Shown piece by piece: positions 1 to 12,115 of a DNA stretch of 64,000 nt (position 1 is the stretch's first letter; every line of letters begins with the position of its first letter). The position numbers were made by a program, and so were the translations under genes. This stretch comes from Xenopus tropicalis (taxonomy: Eukaryota > Chordata > Amphibia > Anura > Pipidae): positions 54,946,016-55,010,015 of the forward strand of contig NC_030685.2 of assembly GCF_000004195.4 (NCBI RefSeq), read 5' to 3'. Below the pieces are notes generated by a model, which ran no database searches, had not been told where the DNA came from, and was given only the letters and a program-made list of their open reading frames with translations.

Positions 1-1390
1 ATGGAATTTTAATGCTTAGCTTCTTAAATCATTAATAAATGATCCAGGTCTATTAATGGGTAATGTTTTCCAAAACACTCTTTTTATCAGTTGATGTTTT
101 TGTTTTAGGGAATAAACAGGCTTTCCAATAAAATACTGTTATTTTGAAATTACTTTCTGCTTGCACATTATTCCCAAGTGCTTTAACATTCTAACCTTTA
201 CAATTAAACATGGAGCTTGTATAGTAAAAGCTTATTGAAAGCATAAGACAGTGTAATTATTACCTGCAGTCACAATATTCTTACCCAACACCCATTTACT
301 AAGATGCAGCCAGCACAGATAGTTCCAGAAATGGCTGTTTCTGCTGTGCACTAGCAGTAATTAGTGGCACTGGGTACACTAAGTACTGACTTCTATGATG
401 GCAGTAAAACAGATTTCTAGATTATATATATATGTGGAATGCGCACACTGCTAATGGATTTATTTGCTGCTCAATACAGCAATATAGTGTGGCTACTTCT
501 ACTGAGCTGTGAGGGGGCAAGTTCTGCTTGCAAAAAAGTATTTACGAGACATAAGAATTGCTAAGGAGTTTATTCAGTTTTATCTACTGTGCTGTAAAAC
601 TTTCACATTTTAAGTGGTAGTACTGGATTATCAGCAAGAATAACGGATATAAAACTGCCTTAATGGAATAAATGGGGTCGAGAGAGTCCATTCGGAATAA
701 GTGCAAGTAATAAAAGAAGTGCCTCAGTGGTCTCTATTATGGTCTGTCCTATGATTGCTTGTAATATTGATGCAAAACTGTATTGAGCTTCTGACAGAGC
801 TGGTATAGCTTAGTTAGAGGACCTGGCCAAGATGTACCAATGGTATTTAATCCAAAATACTTCATGCAGGGCAAAGCAAATAACTTGAAAAACAGAAAAC
901 CCTCAAAAAAGTGTTTTGTCCTGGAAAATATCTCTCTCTTAAAAGCCGCAAGTGGGACTGGATAAAGCCTGTGAAGCCAGTGGTTTCGTTTTGTCAAATT
1001 CTCTCCTATGAAAGCTAATGGTGGGGGAGGTTCAAGCCCAGTAAGATTACCATGCAGGGAGGTGCCAGCCTATGAAAATGACCAGAAGTAAATATTTAGC
1101 ACCATATGGGTTTATTTCTGTAGCTAAGTTAGAGGACCTGACCAGACATTCCAATGTACATGTAAGGCAACACAAATAACTGATGGAGTAGTAGAGGCAA
1201 AGAAAGTGTATTTTTATTCCTTATGATCATACAATAAAGGGTGGTATTGTATAACTGGATTCATCCGAAACAATTTTAGGCATTAATTACTTTGCTTTAA
1301 ATTTCTTTGCTGGCTCAAAATGTAGAGAAACAAAGAGTTTCCAGAAACTCCTGAAATGATGCAGTATGGCTGCCACTTTGCAGAGTTATT
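1..1390. other. Intergenic, no gene seen
   Basis: AT-rich sequence with stops in all frames beyond short lengths. Two stretches near 810-840 and 1120-1150 share the phrase ttagaggacctg and similar flanks, so they are probably pieces of one repeat. Nothing here resembles a coding exon or RNA gene. Confidence 0.5.
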
Positions 1391-1394
1391 TGAC

Positions 1395-2010
1395 AAAATT
1401 GGAAAACTGGGCAGCAAAAAGAAAATGAGGTTCAATGTGGACAAGTGCAAAGTTATGCACGGTGGTAGAAATAATATAAATGCAAGTTATATACAAAATG
1501 GCAGTGTGTTGGGGGATCCTTAATGGAGAAGGATTTGGGGTTTTTGTAGATAACAAGTTGTCAAATTCCAGGCAGTGTCATTCTGTGGCTACTAAAGCAA
1601 ATAAAGTGCTGTCTTTATAGGTCCCTGGTAAGGCCTCACCTTGAGTATGCAGTGCAGTTTTGGGCTCCAGTCCTTAAAAAGGATATTAATGAGCTGGAGA
1701 GAGTGCAGAGACGTGCAACTAAACTGGTAAAGGGGATGGAAAATGTAAGCAATAAGATTAGACTGTCACGTTGGGGTTGTTTTCTCTGGAATCCTCTAGA
1801 GAATTTGCACCAATGGATAATGGACTGAGTTTACGAAGAGGAACCATGAGTGTTTGGACTTTTTTTCTGTGTTCTCTGGAAAAAGGGCGCTTGCGAGGGG
1901 ACATGATTACTCTGAGTATAGGTTATGAGTGCTGGGTTTACTTGGAAGTGTTGAACGAGATGGACTCTGGTCTTTTTCAACCCTATGTAACTATGTAACT
2001 CTGTATAACC
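1395..2010 (+). pseudogene. CR1-like LINE reverse transcriptase, 3' end, decayed
   Basis: Translation in shifting frames gives the C-terminal part of a non-LTR reverse transcriptase. Pieces are FNVDKCKVMH near 1430, then [15 protein letters not shown] and [14 protein letters not shown] at about 1620-1735, then LGLFSLE and LEKGRLRGDMITL at about 1765-1915. This order and wording is typical of the CR1/L2 group. The fragment ends with the tail word gaacgagatggactctgg and a ctatgtaactatgtaact terminus near 2000, as in the short 3' fragment at 52095. Frameshifts and in-frame stops make it inactive. No endonuclease or 5' part is present, as expected of a 5'-truncated LINE insertion. The family assignment is from memory of the motifs, not a search. 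Confidence 0.75.
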
Positions 2011-2508
2011 AGGGCACATCAGGTGCCATATTGTAATATGAGAATAAGTGCATGTGACACAAGAGCTAATGTACTGTGTGCGTGGGTGAGGTATCTTAGT
2101 TGCTTTTTAGTTATCTTAGTTTCTGGAATGTACTGTACAACAAATATCTCTTATGTGTTTCAAGTCCTTTGAGTGTTGACCTTTTGTTACATTAGCTAAA
2201 AAGGTAGATAAAAATGGCTGGCTGACCAAGAAATAAAGAGAAATGAATAAGCAGTATAAAAAAGTCCCTGCTATTAAGTACTGTCAAGTGACATTTTTCT
2301 TTAAAAAAAAAAAAAAAAAAATAGGGAAAAGGTTTCTTTATGCACAGATTATTTATTTTGTGTTTAAGTGCATTTATGCATGAGTCGGGCTGCCATCTTG
2401 CTACTCAAAAACGCTACTTTCATGCTTTCAGTGTTGGTCTTTCTTCCCATGGGTACAGATACACAGAAATGACTGGTACCAAGTAACTCATGTAGTGCCA
2501 TGAAATGC
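2011..2508. other. Intergenic, no gene seen
   Basis: Unique-looking AT-rich sequence with a poly(A) run near 2303-2321. No coding or RNA feature was recognised. Confidence 0.4.
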
Positions 2509-2516
2509 ATTGGAGC

Positions 2517-2794
2517 CAGGGCCGGATTTCTCTTCTGGGCGCCCCAAGGCCACCCCTGTTGGTGCCCCCCCGTGCGCATGCGCAAACGCTCGCCCCCCCA
2601 GTGCGCATGCGCGAACGCAGCCGCGAGTGCGCATGCGCTCTTTAAACTCCCATACGGAGCAGTGGGGAGAGGTCCTGTCTGCTTCGTATGGGAGCCAAGT
2701 TTAAAAATTTTCTTGCGGCGGGGCGGCATGCCGCCCCTAAGCTTCTGCCGCCCTAGGCCCAGGCCTTTGTGGCCTCTCCACAAATCCGGGACTG
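2517..2794. mobile_element. hAT-like non-autonomous element, copy 1 of a tandem pair
   Basis: A 278-bp CpG-rich element starting cagggccggattt and ending aaatccgggactg, giving short terminal inverted repeats. It is bounded on both sides by the 8-bp word ATTGGAGC (2509-2516 and 2795-2802), which is the target-duplication length of hAT transposons. Internally it carries repeated gcgcatgcgc words and an imperfect inverted pair around ctcccatacggagcag. It has no transposase frame; apparent long ORFs here are by-products of GC-rich sequence. The same family occurs in inverted orientation at 10441-10704 and as a relic near 57026. Confidence 0.8.
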
Positions 2795-2802
2795 ATTGGA
2801 GC

Positions 2803-3083
2803 CAGGGCCGGATTTCTCTTCTGGGCGCCCCGAGGCCGCCCCTGTTGGTGCCCCCCCCCCGTGCGCATGCGCAAACGCTCGCCCCCCCAGTGGGCATGCG
2901 CGAACGCAGCCGCGAGTGCGCATGCGCTCTTTAAACTCCCATACGGAGCAGTGGGGAGAGGCCCCGACTGCTCTGTATGGGAGCCAAACTTAAAAATTTT
3001 CTTGCGGCGGGGCGGCATGCCGCCCCTAAGCTTCTGCCGCCCTAGGCCCGGGCCTTTGTGGCCTCTCCACAAATCCGGGCCTG
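2803..3083. mobile_element. hAT-like non-autonomous element, copy 2 of a tandem pair
   Basis: A 281-bp near-identical repeat of copy 1, in the same orientation. It is separated from copy 1 by a single ATTGGAGC (2795-2802) and followed by a third ATTGGAGC (3084-3091). The right end aaatccgggcctg matches the left end cagggccggattt better than in copy 1. The layout is target word, element, target word, element, target word. Tandem duplication by unequal exchange between target words would produce this. Confidence 0.8.
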
Positions 3084-3091
3084 ATTGGAGC

Positions 3092-3883
3092 AGACCACAC
3101 TGCAACCCCATTGTCTGTTCTATGGCTTGCTATAGGGAAAATAAATATAAAGAGGTCACCTTTTCTCTTTATGGCTGGTGTGGGGGGCCAGTAACTGGAA
3201 CAGATTCTGTAAAAGAGCAGCTGAGTGGGTGCAGTGAGAAGGAAACAATTATCAGAGACAAGTGAAGCGCTTCTAACCCTCTGGTGCTTCTCTTGCTGAA
3301 CAGGGAATCACTAGCTTACATCATCCCCAAAATAACAGATGCTTGGGACGATAAAGGGAAGGAAAAAGGAAAATATAATATAAACTGTTATTCCAGAAAT
3401 TCAGTATTAACACCTGAAAAAATCAGTACGTAAGGTCTGATTCAGAGAGCTATAACATAATGGCAGGAAACGTAATTCTACCCCCGGTTCCAATAACTGT
3501 GAAGGAGTTGATGAATGAGCACCAAGGGGTTTATTATTTCGTATTTGAATAAAACAATAAATGTGCCAAAAACTAATATTCCATTTCACTGTATGAATAG
3601 CAATTTGGAAATATGAACACTTCTTGTCATCCTCATGGAATTTGTAATGTGATACTGTAAAGCTGTAAAAACATCAGTCAGAACAAGAGTGCTGTGCATT
3701 TATTAGTCCTCAATTCAATGTTCTCACTACTCATACAGGCAAGTGCACTTAAAGCAGAAGGAAAGGCAGAATCCCCACCCCCCGAGGTTTTATGTCAATT
3801 ACTTAAGACTCCAAACCAATGTGTCTCTTCTTCCAGAAATGCCCACCAGGGCTGCCACCTTAGGGCCTCTCAGCCCAGTCATA
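3092..3883. other. Intergenic, no gene seen
   Basis: Mixed sequence without a convincing reading frame, RNA gene or repeat end. Confidence 0.4.
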
Positions 3884-4300
3884 AACTCCTCAAACTGCCA
3901 CCAGCCTCCACCCACTCAGTCACCAACTCCTTAAATCCTCTGCCAGCCTCCACCCACTCAATCACCAACTCTTTAAATCCTCTGCCAGCCTCCACCCACT
4001 CAGTCACCAACTCTTTAAATCCTCTGCCAGCCTCCACCCACTCAGTCACCAACTCCTTAAATCCTCTGCCAGCCTCTACCCATTCAGTCCCAAACTCCTT
4101 AAATCCTCTGCCAGCCTCCACCCACTTAGTCACCAACTCCTTAAATCCTCTGCCAGCCTCCACCCACTTAGTCACCAACTCCTTAAATCCGCTACCAGCC
4201 TCCACCCACTCAGTCACCAACTCCTTAAATCCTCTGCCAGCCTCCACCCACTCAGTCACAAACTCCTTAAATCCTCTGCCAGCCTCCATCCACTTGACGC
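3884..4300. repeat. 42-bp minisatellite, about 9.5 copies
   Basis: Tandem array of the unit that starts aactccttaaatcctctgcc and continues with agcctccacccactcagtca. The period is 42 bp, a multiple of three, and neither strand has a stop in the used frame. The array therefore reads as a repeating 14-residue peptide on the plus strand (NSLNPLPASTHSVT) and as another on the minus strand. There is no known-domain similarity, and I take the open frames to be by-products of the period. The first and last units are the most diverged. Confidence 0.85.
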
Positions 4301-4375
4301 CACATACCTTTACCTCCTCCATTTTTCTCCTCATAACTGTGCAGCTATACCACAGGAAGTGACCATCATAACTTT

Positions 4376-4440
4376 TTGAAAAAGGCTGAATCTTGGCCGA
4401 ATCCCAAACCGAATCCTGGATTTGGTGTATCCCTAATAAT
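4376..4440. repeat. Fragment of an inverted-repeat element (ccgaatcc family)
   Basis: Contains ggctgaatcttggccgaatc and ends in the terminal word ggatttggtgtatccctaat. The reverse of that word recurs at 50443 (agggatgcaccaaatccagg) and 10008 (gatgcaccaaatgcag), so three copies of one short element family are in this window. Confidence 0.5.
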
Positions 4441-7400
4441 TTGGTAGCAGTACCGTGATCTAGTTAAACAGATTAACACGATTTTTTTCATTAGGTTAAA
4501 CGGATGTGTGTCACAAGTGAAGTAATAGTGCACATGGACTGTATAATTTATGGACAGTTATAACTATCAACTGAATATAAATTGCACAATGGAAGAGAAT
4601 CATAACGGACATTTAGGAGGATGGGTAATGAAGGTCACATCCTGTGGTATCTGTTTAAAACACTTGGTTACTGGTTATTGAGTTACACTTGATAAAGGGC
4701 CGTGTGTGGCTTGAAACATGTTGTGCCAATAAAAAGCACTTGCAGCAAGTTTTGCATCTTGTTCAAATTGTGCTTAACAATCTGCTACCTCTTTTCTTGT
4801 TTGAAAAGAAATTTATAAACAACTTTATATATACAATTTAAAAGTTATTTGTATTTAATTACTATTGAAAGCAGCATCTGTCTATCATTTTCCACACTGT
4901 TGGTTCTGACTATATGTAGCATGAAAACAATGTTGCAGTAGCCACCTTTAATTTAGCCAAGACCAGGGTTGGACTGGGGGGTGCAGGGCCCACCGGGGTT
5001 GTGGCCTTCATTGTGGCTCCCATAACCCCCCGCCCCTGCTGCTCGCCTAACCCCCTCCCCTACATGTTCATACTTTTTTCTTACCTTCAGCACTTCAGGG
5101 GAGGGAGATCTACGGACCAGGAGAGCGCTGGATGGGATCGGGTCAGGTTTTTTACTGGTGCCCCGCTGGCCCAGTAGGACCCTGGCCAAGACACCATTTC
5201 CCATAATGTCTTGCACACTTCAGTGATGACCCATATTTAGGGCAAGGACACACAGGTTGATATTGCCCCTCCATTCATTTGAATAAGAATCTCCTGAAAG
5301 TCCCCAATGCCATTGCATGTAGATTATGACTCAAAAACATGGGTTCATGGGGGCTCCTGCGCTTTCCATACGTGTTGTGTTTAGTGACACCTGCGCAAGG
5401 TTACCAGACAATATGCATCATCGTGCACACTTATGGGCTTATTCACCAGTTTTTGAGTTTATTTTCTAAATCAAATAAACTTGCGTATTGAATAGTCCCT
5501 TATTTATAATAAGGAAAACACGTGCGGATAAAAAACTGAAATATCTCAAAGTTTTACAAGTTTAAGAATATGGCTTGACTTTGCCTATGGCAATTCCCAT
5601 TGATAGAAACTCGCAAGCTTTTATATGGCAAATTTTTACAATCCAATTGCTGGGTTTTCAAACGTAATAAATACCAGACATTCGAGTTTTCGAACCATGA
5701 CTCAAATTCAAGTTTTTTAAGCACAAAAATTGAATTGAGAAAAAAATGAAACTTGACCATTGATAAATCTGTCCTTAAGGGGGTGATTTATCAAAAAAAA
5801 GATTGACTGAAACTCTATAAATTCTAATTTTTTTACATTTTTAAACTTGTTTTCCCGAATGTTTAACATTTACTAAAGAAATCCGATTGGAAAAGTTGCT
5901 GTGAGAAAAAACAAACCTTTTTGTCAAGTTTATAGAATTTTTGCTGTGACAATTGGAAAAAGTTTTAGACAAAACCCTGTGTCAAAAATCCAAAATTGCT
6001 AAAGTTTGTTAAATTTTTAAGGAAAGGGAAGGTACTTTTGCCATTAGCTTCTACATAAACTTGGCAAGTTTAACCTGGAGAACTTTTGAATTTGGATTTT
6101 TAGACATAGTAGACATAGTAGATCTCAGAAAAACATTTTTTCTCTGTGACTTTTACCACTAAAAATCTGATTCATCAGAAATACAGACTGGAGCAATACA
6201 ACGGGAACGGCTGTGCGATCTTCTAAGCTTAACATCTTTTCTCTTTACTCTCCTCTAGTTAAAAGAGGGTTTTCCTTTTGTTATTATTGTTTATATGTTT
6301 AATTGATGTTTACACAATGACATAACAGAATACGAAGAGCAGCTGACGCAGAAATGCACGAGGACAGTCAGATAAACTATATAAAGAAGGATCCATATAT
6401 AAAGAACTGAATTCAAAAAGCAGCTTATCAGTCTGTATTCAGTTTCCATCAAAAAGGAGACTCCAGCTAATAAAGATACTAGAATCTATATGTATGCTCA
6501 ATAAACTGGTATACTCTCCAAGAGAAATATCTGTTAGCCTGAACCGATGTAAAATGTCATACGTGTTATCTCCTCAACTCTTTTCTATCACACTGTATAA
6601 AAATGAAAATCTTGAATGTTTCATAAATAAAGAATATACAAAAAAAAAAATCTGATTCAAAGGGTTGTAAATTAACGATAATACATATAATACTACCCAC
6701 AATTTCAAAATCCTGTAGTACAGAGAAAATAGAAATATATGGGCTGCTCTGGGTGCATAGAATTGAATTATTTGAAAATTCGACAAACAACAGTTGCCTA
6801 TGTATAAAGCGATACAGCAATCAGATATATCCAAATGATACCCAGAAGGGGGATCCAATGGCACAAGGGAGTCATTTTCATAGCTTGATGCTATAGGAAA
6901 TAAGCAATAGGAGCAGTTTTACAGGTTATCCCTCACAACAAGAGTATTACTGCATGATTAATAAATGACATTCTTATGACACTGATTTCAAATGTTTTAT
7001 TGCACATATGTCTGCCATGTAATCCTAAACTTAAATGATCAATAATAATAATAATAATAAATATCTCAATTATATTAAAATGTTACATTTGTATTTGAAA
7101 ACCATGATATATGCATTGATTTATACAATATAAACAAACAAATTTATAAAATATGCAGGTATAAAAAAGAGACACATTTGCAACATTTTCTACATTTAGA
7201 CAAATCAATGTATTTACAAAGCCTTTTTGTGCCACAAACAGAGACAAAATTGCGGCTTATATAGGCTATTCAATTCTTCTGCCGGAAAAAGACTTATCAA
7301 TGTAGTAGCTACTACTTATAATAGCACCAGTATTTGTGAAAATCCTAGGAGAAAGCAAAGCATTAAATGCAACTCCCAAAACAGCTACACAATAGCTTCC

Positions 7401-8349
7401 TAACAACCACAGATAAGTTAAGCACTTTCAGCTATTTATTGACTTAAGCACTTTTTTTTTGCAGACAAATGTACATTTCTAGAGAAAAAAACATATTTTT
7501 ATACAGGATGGGATTTTATTTTAAGCATTTTCTGTTTTCTCTGCAGCAAACTTTTGTAATTGTAGAAGCCAAAGGGAAATAAATTCAGAACCACTGCTGG
7601 GGGGCAAGTGCTTGACACTGCAAGGGTCATTTAGTATTTGCCCAGGCAAAAGTGCAAGAGCACCAAGGACTGCAAAAGTGTGCCCATTAGTGCTTATCCA
7701 TGGAGCACTTCTGCCTGGGGAATGGGGTACTTTGCACTTTGCACTGCAGAAATTCGGAAGGCGTAATGTGCAGCATCTGAGGGTGCAGGCAAAACAAAAC
7801 TGGACAAAAGCCATCCATTATCTTAAAAGATATTGTTATAAATATTGGCTATAATAATTCTATGTATGTATAGAAATTGTGCCTATGGACTGTACTAGAC
7901 CAATACAATGCTACTAGGGTTATGCAACCATATGATAGGTTGCCCTTGTCTTAACACCATTAAGAGGTTTGTTCCAGAAATTTGGCAAACGTTAGCCTTA
8001 TACGTCTAGAAGGCTAACAGAAATAGTCATAAATAATATGAACATGATTTATTTGCCAAGTGTAGTTCAACAAAGCACTAAAACTATTTACTATGTCCCC
8101 AAATCTGTTTACATTATGCAGCAAAATATATCAACCCATAGATAGGCCCTTATAAGCAAAAGGTGACTGTAAATAAAGTCTGTTGGCTATATAATTAATG
8201 GGCCATACTTCTTATAATAACCATCATACATGGCTTTATGGTCACTGGGATGATAGTATAATAGAGCACCAAACTATACAGCAAAGCAATGTAATCAATT
8301 GCAGATAAAAATGTGACAGTCGGGCTTGAGGTGATATTGGACTAAACAA
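4441..8349. other. Intergenic, repeat fragments, no gene seen
   Basis: AT-rich. A retroelement-tail-like piece lies at 4678-4760 (ttgataaagggcc, then cttgaaacatgttgtgcc, then aataaaaagcac). A GC-rich piece at 4960-5215 starts ccagggttggactgg and resembles the end of the element at 36920. A diverged inverted-repeat element occupies about 5775-6180, with ends like ggtgatttatc. An (AAT)n run is at 7041-7061. No coding exon was recognised. Confidence 0.45.
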
Positions 8350-8831
8350 AACTACAAAAGTATGTGGACACTTTTTGCAATTATTAGAATTGGCTATTTA
8401 AGACACAGGCATCATTGCTGACACAGGTGCCACTTTATTACACAATGGCATGAAAACTCTGTGATTGCTCCTTCCTGGCAACAGTTTGTTGAAGGCCCAA
8501 TCCTATTTCGGCATCATATTGCCCCTATATCCATACAGAAAAGGTTTGCAGAGGGGAGAGTGAAAGAACGTGACTTATTTGCAAAGAGGCCTGACCTCAA
8601 CCCAATTGAAGATCTAAGCATTCAGAACACTGATGGAAGCTAGGCCTGTAGCACCAACATCAATGCCAAATGTCCTTACGAATGGAACCAAACACCATTC
8701 AACAAGTCTTTCCAGAAGAGCTGAGGGTAAAGGCTGTTTCAGCAGAAAAAAGAGGGCCAACTTACTATCCTTGTTTTTAGCAAGAGATGGGGATAGGCAG
8801 GTATCCACATACTCTTGGCCATTTAGTGTAC
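8350..8831 (+). pseudogene. Tc1-like transposon relic
   Basis: The outer words are acaaaagtatgtggacac on the left and tatccacatactcttggcca on the right, which are inverted to each other. Between them are remnants of a Tc1/mariner transposase: PSWQQFVEGPILFRHH around 8464-8520, then RPDLNPIED around 8587-8615, equivalent to the conserved SPDLNPIE block that holds the catalytic Glu. The catalytic Asp of the middle block is gone and the frame is broken. A second relic, probably of the same family, is at 53335-53660. Confidence 0.7.
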
Positions 8832-10440
8832 ATATGATGATGCCTATAAGTACTTAGACTGTTCAGAGGGTTTAAGGGTCATTCCAAATAATGACAAAAT
8901 ACTAAAGGGGTAATTTACTATAAGGAAGGCAATGTGAATAAAATAGGAGCAATGTGCACAGTGCATACTGCCTTCCTTGAATGAAGAATTACCACAGGTC
9001 TCTGCCCTCTATTTTGAATACAATGCTGCCTTCATTCAGCGGTGCAGTATTAAAGAGGGAATGGTGAGGGAGGCACCTAGGCATTACCTAATATCCCATA
9101 ACTTGCTCGCTCTGACACTGTGGCCTGCACCTTGTGCTAAATTTTTATACAGTGCAAAGTGCAGCCAGACTATGTACTGTAAATGAGCACAAAGGTGCAT
9201 TTATTATCTGACCTGTCACAAATTAACGCCCACAAATGGGCATTCTCATAGTTTGGTAGTACTAAAACTCATGTTATAGTCAGCAAGTATATAATAAGAA
9301 TGTTTTTCAGGAAGATAATGCCAGAAAATGCTTAAAAGCAACAATAGAGCTAAATATCTACAGTTTCTTTAGAAACAAATTGCAAAAAAATTCCATTAAG
9401 ACTGCATGCTTCTATTGGCTTTCTTTTCTTCCTCCTATAAATGAAAACAATGAAACTCTAATACTCTGCTGCTCCTTTCACAGTTTTTACCCAAATATTA
9501 CATTCACTGTTTACATTTGTTAGAAGCAGTAGGATATGAATGAGGAATCTAGATTCTATATTACCTGCAAGCCTGCGATAAAGCATTTGCACAACAAAGC
9601 CACCAACTCGGCACCATGTGGAACAAACTGTTCCGCGGATAAAGCGTAAATAAAAACTTTATAGGAAAATGCATTCTATTTATAAGTTAATTTTACATTC
9701 TCTTTATCTCTCTCAGTGAAACGTGTTGGCACATCGGCCTGACGTTACTTAGTTATAAGCATATTTGTGTTTCTAAATTTGAGTAGATGCTACTAAGCTT
9801 TTCAGTGTTTTGGTATCATACATGGATTAGAATGTCCTGTCATGGCTAAACTGACATACAACATGGTGGAATGCTTGCTAAGCCTTCCAGAAAAAAATAC
9901 TTTTCAAAATACAGTTTTTTAGGCATAGAACTTTTTTTTAGGACAGTTAGTTTAGGCAACAAGAAAAGCTATATAGCATCTTGTTATTGTTTCTGTAATT
10001 CACTACAGATGCACCAAATGCAGAATTCAGTTTGCCTGAATCCCAGCACTTTTTGAAGGAATCAGATTTGTCACATGATATTAAAGCTCTGGACAACTTA
10101 GCATTTTAGTTTAGTTTGAGTTGGTGAGCGGCAGGATGGGAGGAATCAGGAGGATGAGCACGAGGTGGGTTTGTCGGTAAAAAACATAGGGGGGGGGGAG
10201 ATTGGGGGCCAGGTTGCCTAAGGCAACCTTATGGTCCAGCACTGAACATAGAAACCAGTGCACTGTCCAACAAAAAATATTAATAATCAGTCCTGTGACA
10301 TTGGCTCCTGTGACAGATTTAATGAAACTGCACAAAATCAGGAATTCAGTGCTTGGTGCAGAGCTTGGCACAGGGGAGCCTGGTATAGGCAGAGAAAACA
10401 TATAGAACGTGCATTGCTAACTTGTAAACTGCTAAATAAT
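8832..10440. other. Intergenic, no gene seen
   Basis: AT-rich sequence. It includes a fragment at 10005-10080 of the ccgaatcc element family and a retroelement-like word gtgaaacgtgttggcacatc near 9716. A G-run is at 10191-10199. No reading frame of interest. Confidence 0.4.
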
Positions 10441-10704
10441 CAGGCCCGGATTTGTGGAAAGGCCACAAAGGCCCGGGCCTAGGGTGGCACAAGTTTAGGG
10501 GCGGCATGCCGCCCCGCCACAACAGAATTTTTAAATTTGGCTCCCATACGGAGCAGTTGGGACCTCTCCCCACTGCTCCGTATGGGAGTTTAAATGTGCG
10601 ATCGCACATGCGCACTCGGGGGAGAGGGTGCCGCACGTTCGCGCATGCGCACTCGTGGGGGGCGGGGGCGGCATCGGGGCCCCGAGAAGTTAAATCCGGC
10701 CCTG
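10441..10704. mobile_element. hAT-like non-autonomous element with perfect 8-bp target duplication
   Basis: A 264-bp element starting caggcccggattt and ending aaatccggccctg. It is flanked by identical 8-bp words TAAATAAT at 10433-10440 and 10705-10712. It is the same family as the pair at 2517-3083, inserted in the opposite orientation, and shares the cataggg/gcggcatgccgcc and cgcatgcgc segments. It has no transposase frame of its own. Confidence 0.85.
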
Positions 10705-10808
10705 TAAATAATGATAAGGTTGATGGACTCGTACTTTAAAACACTGCACATGATAGGAATATAAGTACAGAGGAAGGGTGGTTTGATTCCTGTGGGGACA
10801 CTGTACAC

Positions 10809-11116
10809 CAGGGATCCCCAACCTTTCTTACTTGTGAGCCACAGTCAAATGTAAAAAGACTTGGGAAGCAACACAAGCACCATAAAAGCTCATGGAGGTG
10901 CCAAATAAGGGCTGTGATTGTCTATTAGGCAGCCTCTATGCACACTATCAGCTTACAGGGGGCTTTATTTGGTAGGAAATCTTGTTTTTATTCAACCAAA
11001 ACTTGCCCCCAAGTCAGGAATTCAAAAATAACTCCCTGGTTTGGGGGCACTGAGAGCAACATCCAAGGGATTGGGGAGCAACATGTTGCCCCTGAGCCAC
11101 TGGTTGGGGATCACTG
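10809..11116. mobile_element. Second hAT-like element family with perfect 8-bp target duplication
   Basis: A 308-bp element starting cagggatccccaacc and ending ggttggggatcactg, giving about 15-bp inverted ends. It is flanked by identical CTGTACAC words at 10801-10808 and 11117-11124. It has no transposase frame. It lies only about 100 bp from the previous element but is a different family and a separate insertion. Confidence 0.8.
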
Positions 11117-11741
11117 CTGTACACAGAGGCATATGGCAAGGCTTGCCCCAACCCCATGCACAGATACAGTAAAATCCTACTATCTACTACTACAAAAAAT
11201 TATCTCTGGTGCTCTCTGCATTCAAAGTTTTTGGTTATCTAGAAAAGAGTAAATTGCAATATTCTGTAACACTATCCTATGTTGCTGTAGAAATAAAAAA
11301 ATATATAAATAAGTTATTTTTCTTATGCTACTAAACACAGGAGAAGGTACGTAGTCTTCCAAAAGTGTTTCCCATGAGGTGAGAGTGTAAGGATGGGTAC
11401 ATGTAAGTACATGCAATACTGCTGATGTATTCAGTACCAAATAATTGCACACATTTTTATTTATATGTAATAGTTGCTAAAACTAAGGACCAAAGATGGA
11501 GTAGCTTCAGTTTCTCTGTTTGCCCTCCTTCGATTTTTTTTTATAATTTAAAACAATAGTCAAAAAGAATTTCAGTGCCTTTAATTAAAGAAATATAAAC
11601 GTTTGTAGATTTCCCTACAGAGAGAAAACCTAACTGGTATCATGGAATGCTTAGTGCAATGACTCATATATATCATATATCGTCCTATATGATGCCTGGA
11701 ACACCTTAGTATCACTCTAACTCATTCAGCATTATTTCTTA
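11117..11741. other. Region downstream of TSPEAR, no gene seen
   Basis: AT-rich sequence. A minus-strand AATAAA (plus-strand tttatt, 11456-11461) is one possible distal polyadenylation signal for TSPEAR, but nothing decides between it and nearer candidates. Confidence 0.3.
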
Positions 11742-12053
11742 TACAGGTATAGGATCTGTTATCCAGAATGCTCAGGACCAAGGGTATTGCGGATAAGGGG
11801 TCTTTCTGTAATTTGGACCTCCGCACCTTAAGTCTGCTAAAAAATCAATTAAACATTATTTAAACTCAATAGTATTGTTTTGCATCTTAATTGGGATCAA
11901 TTTTAAGGTACTGTTTTATTACTACAGAAAAAAAGAAAATCAGTTTAAAAATTCTGAATTATTTGATTAAAATGGAGTCTATGGAAGATGGGCTGTCTGT
12001 AATTTGGAGCTTTCTGGATAACAGGTTTCCAGATAAGGGATCCCATACCTGTA
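11742..12053. repeat. Inverted-repeat element (tacaggta family), full-length copy
   Basis: Ends are tacaggtataggatctg on the left and agggatcccatacctgta on the right, with a second inner inverted pair around ttatccag and ctggataac. It belongs to the most frequent element family in this window, with other copies or pieces at 17528, 33252, 47688, 51869, 55905 and 58390. It ends about 60 bp beyond the TSPEAR stop codon and so probably lies in or at the 3' UTR. Confidence 0.75.
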
Positions 12054-12115
12054 CTTTTAATACAAATTAATTTACACTTTCTTGAGTTTTTCAGGAAATC
12101 TGACCCAAATGCCTT

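Noticed and set aside
2364..3265. Several frames of 60-177 codons on both strands
   Set aside because: All are by-products of the CpG-rich hAT-like dimer, and repeat segments appear twice because the element does.
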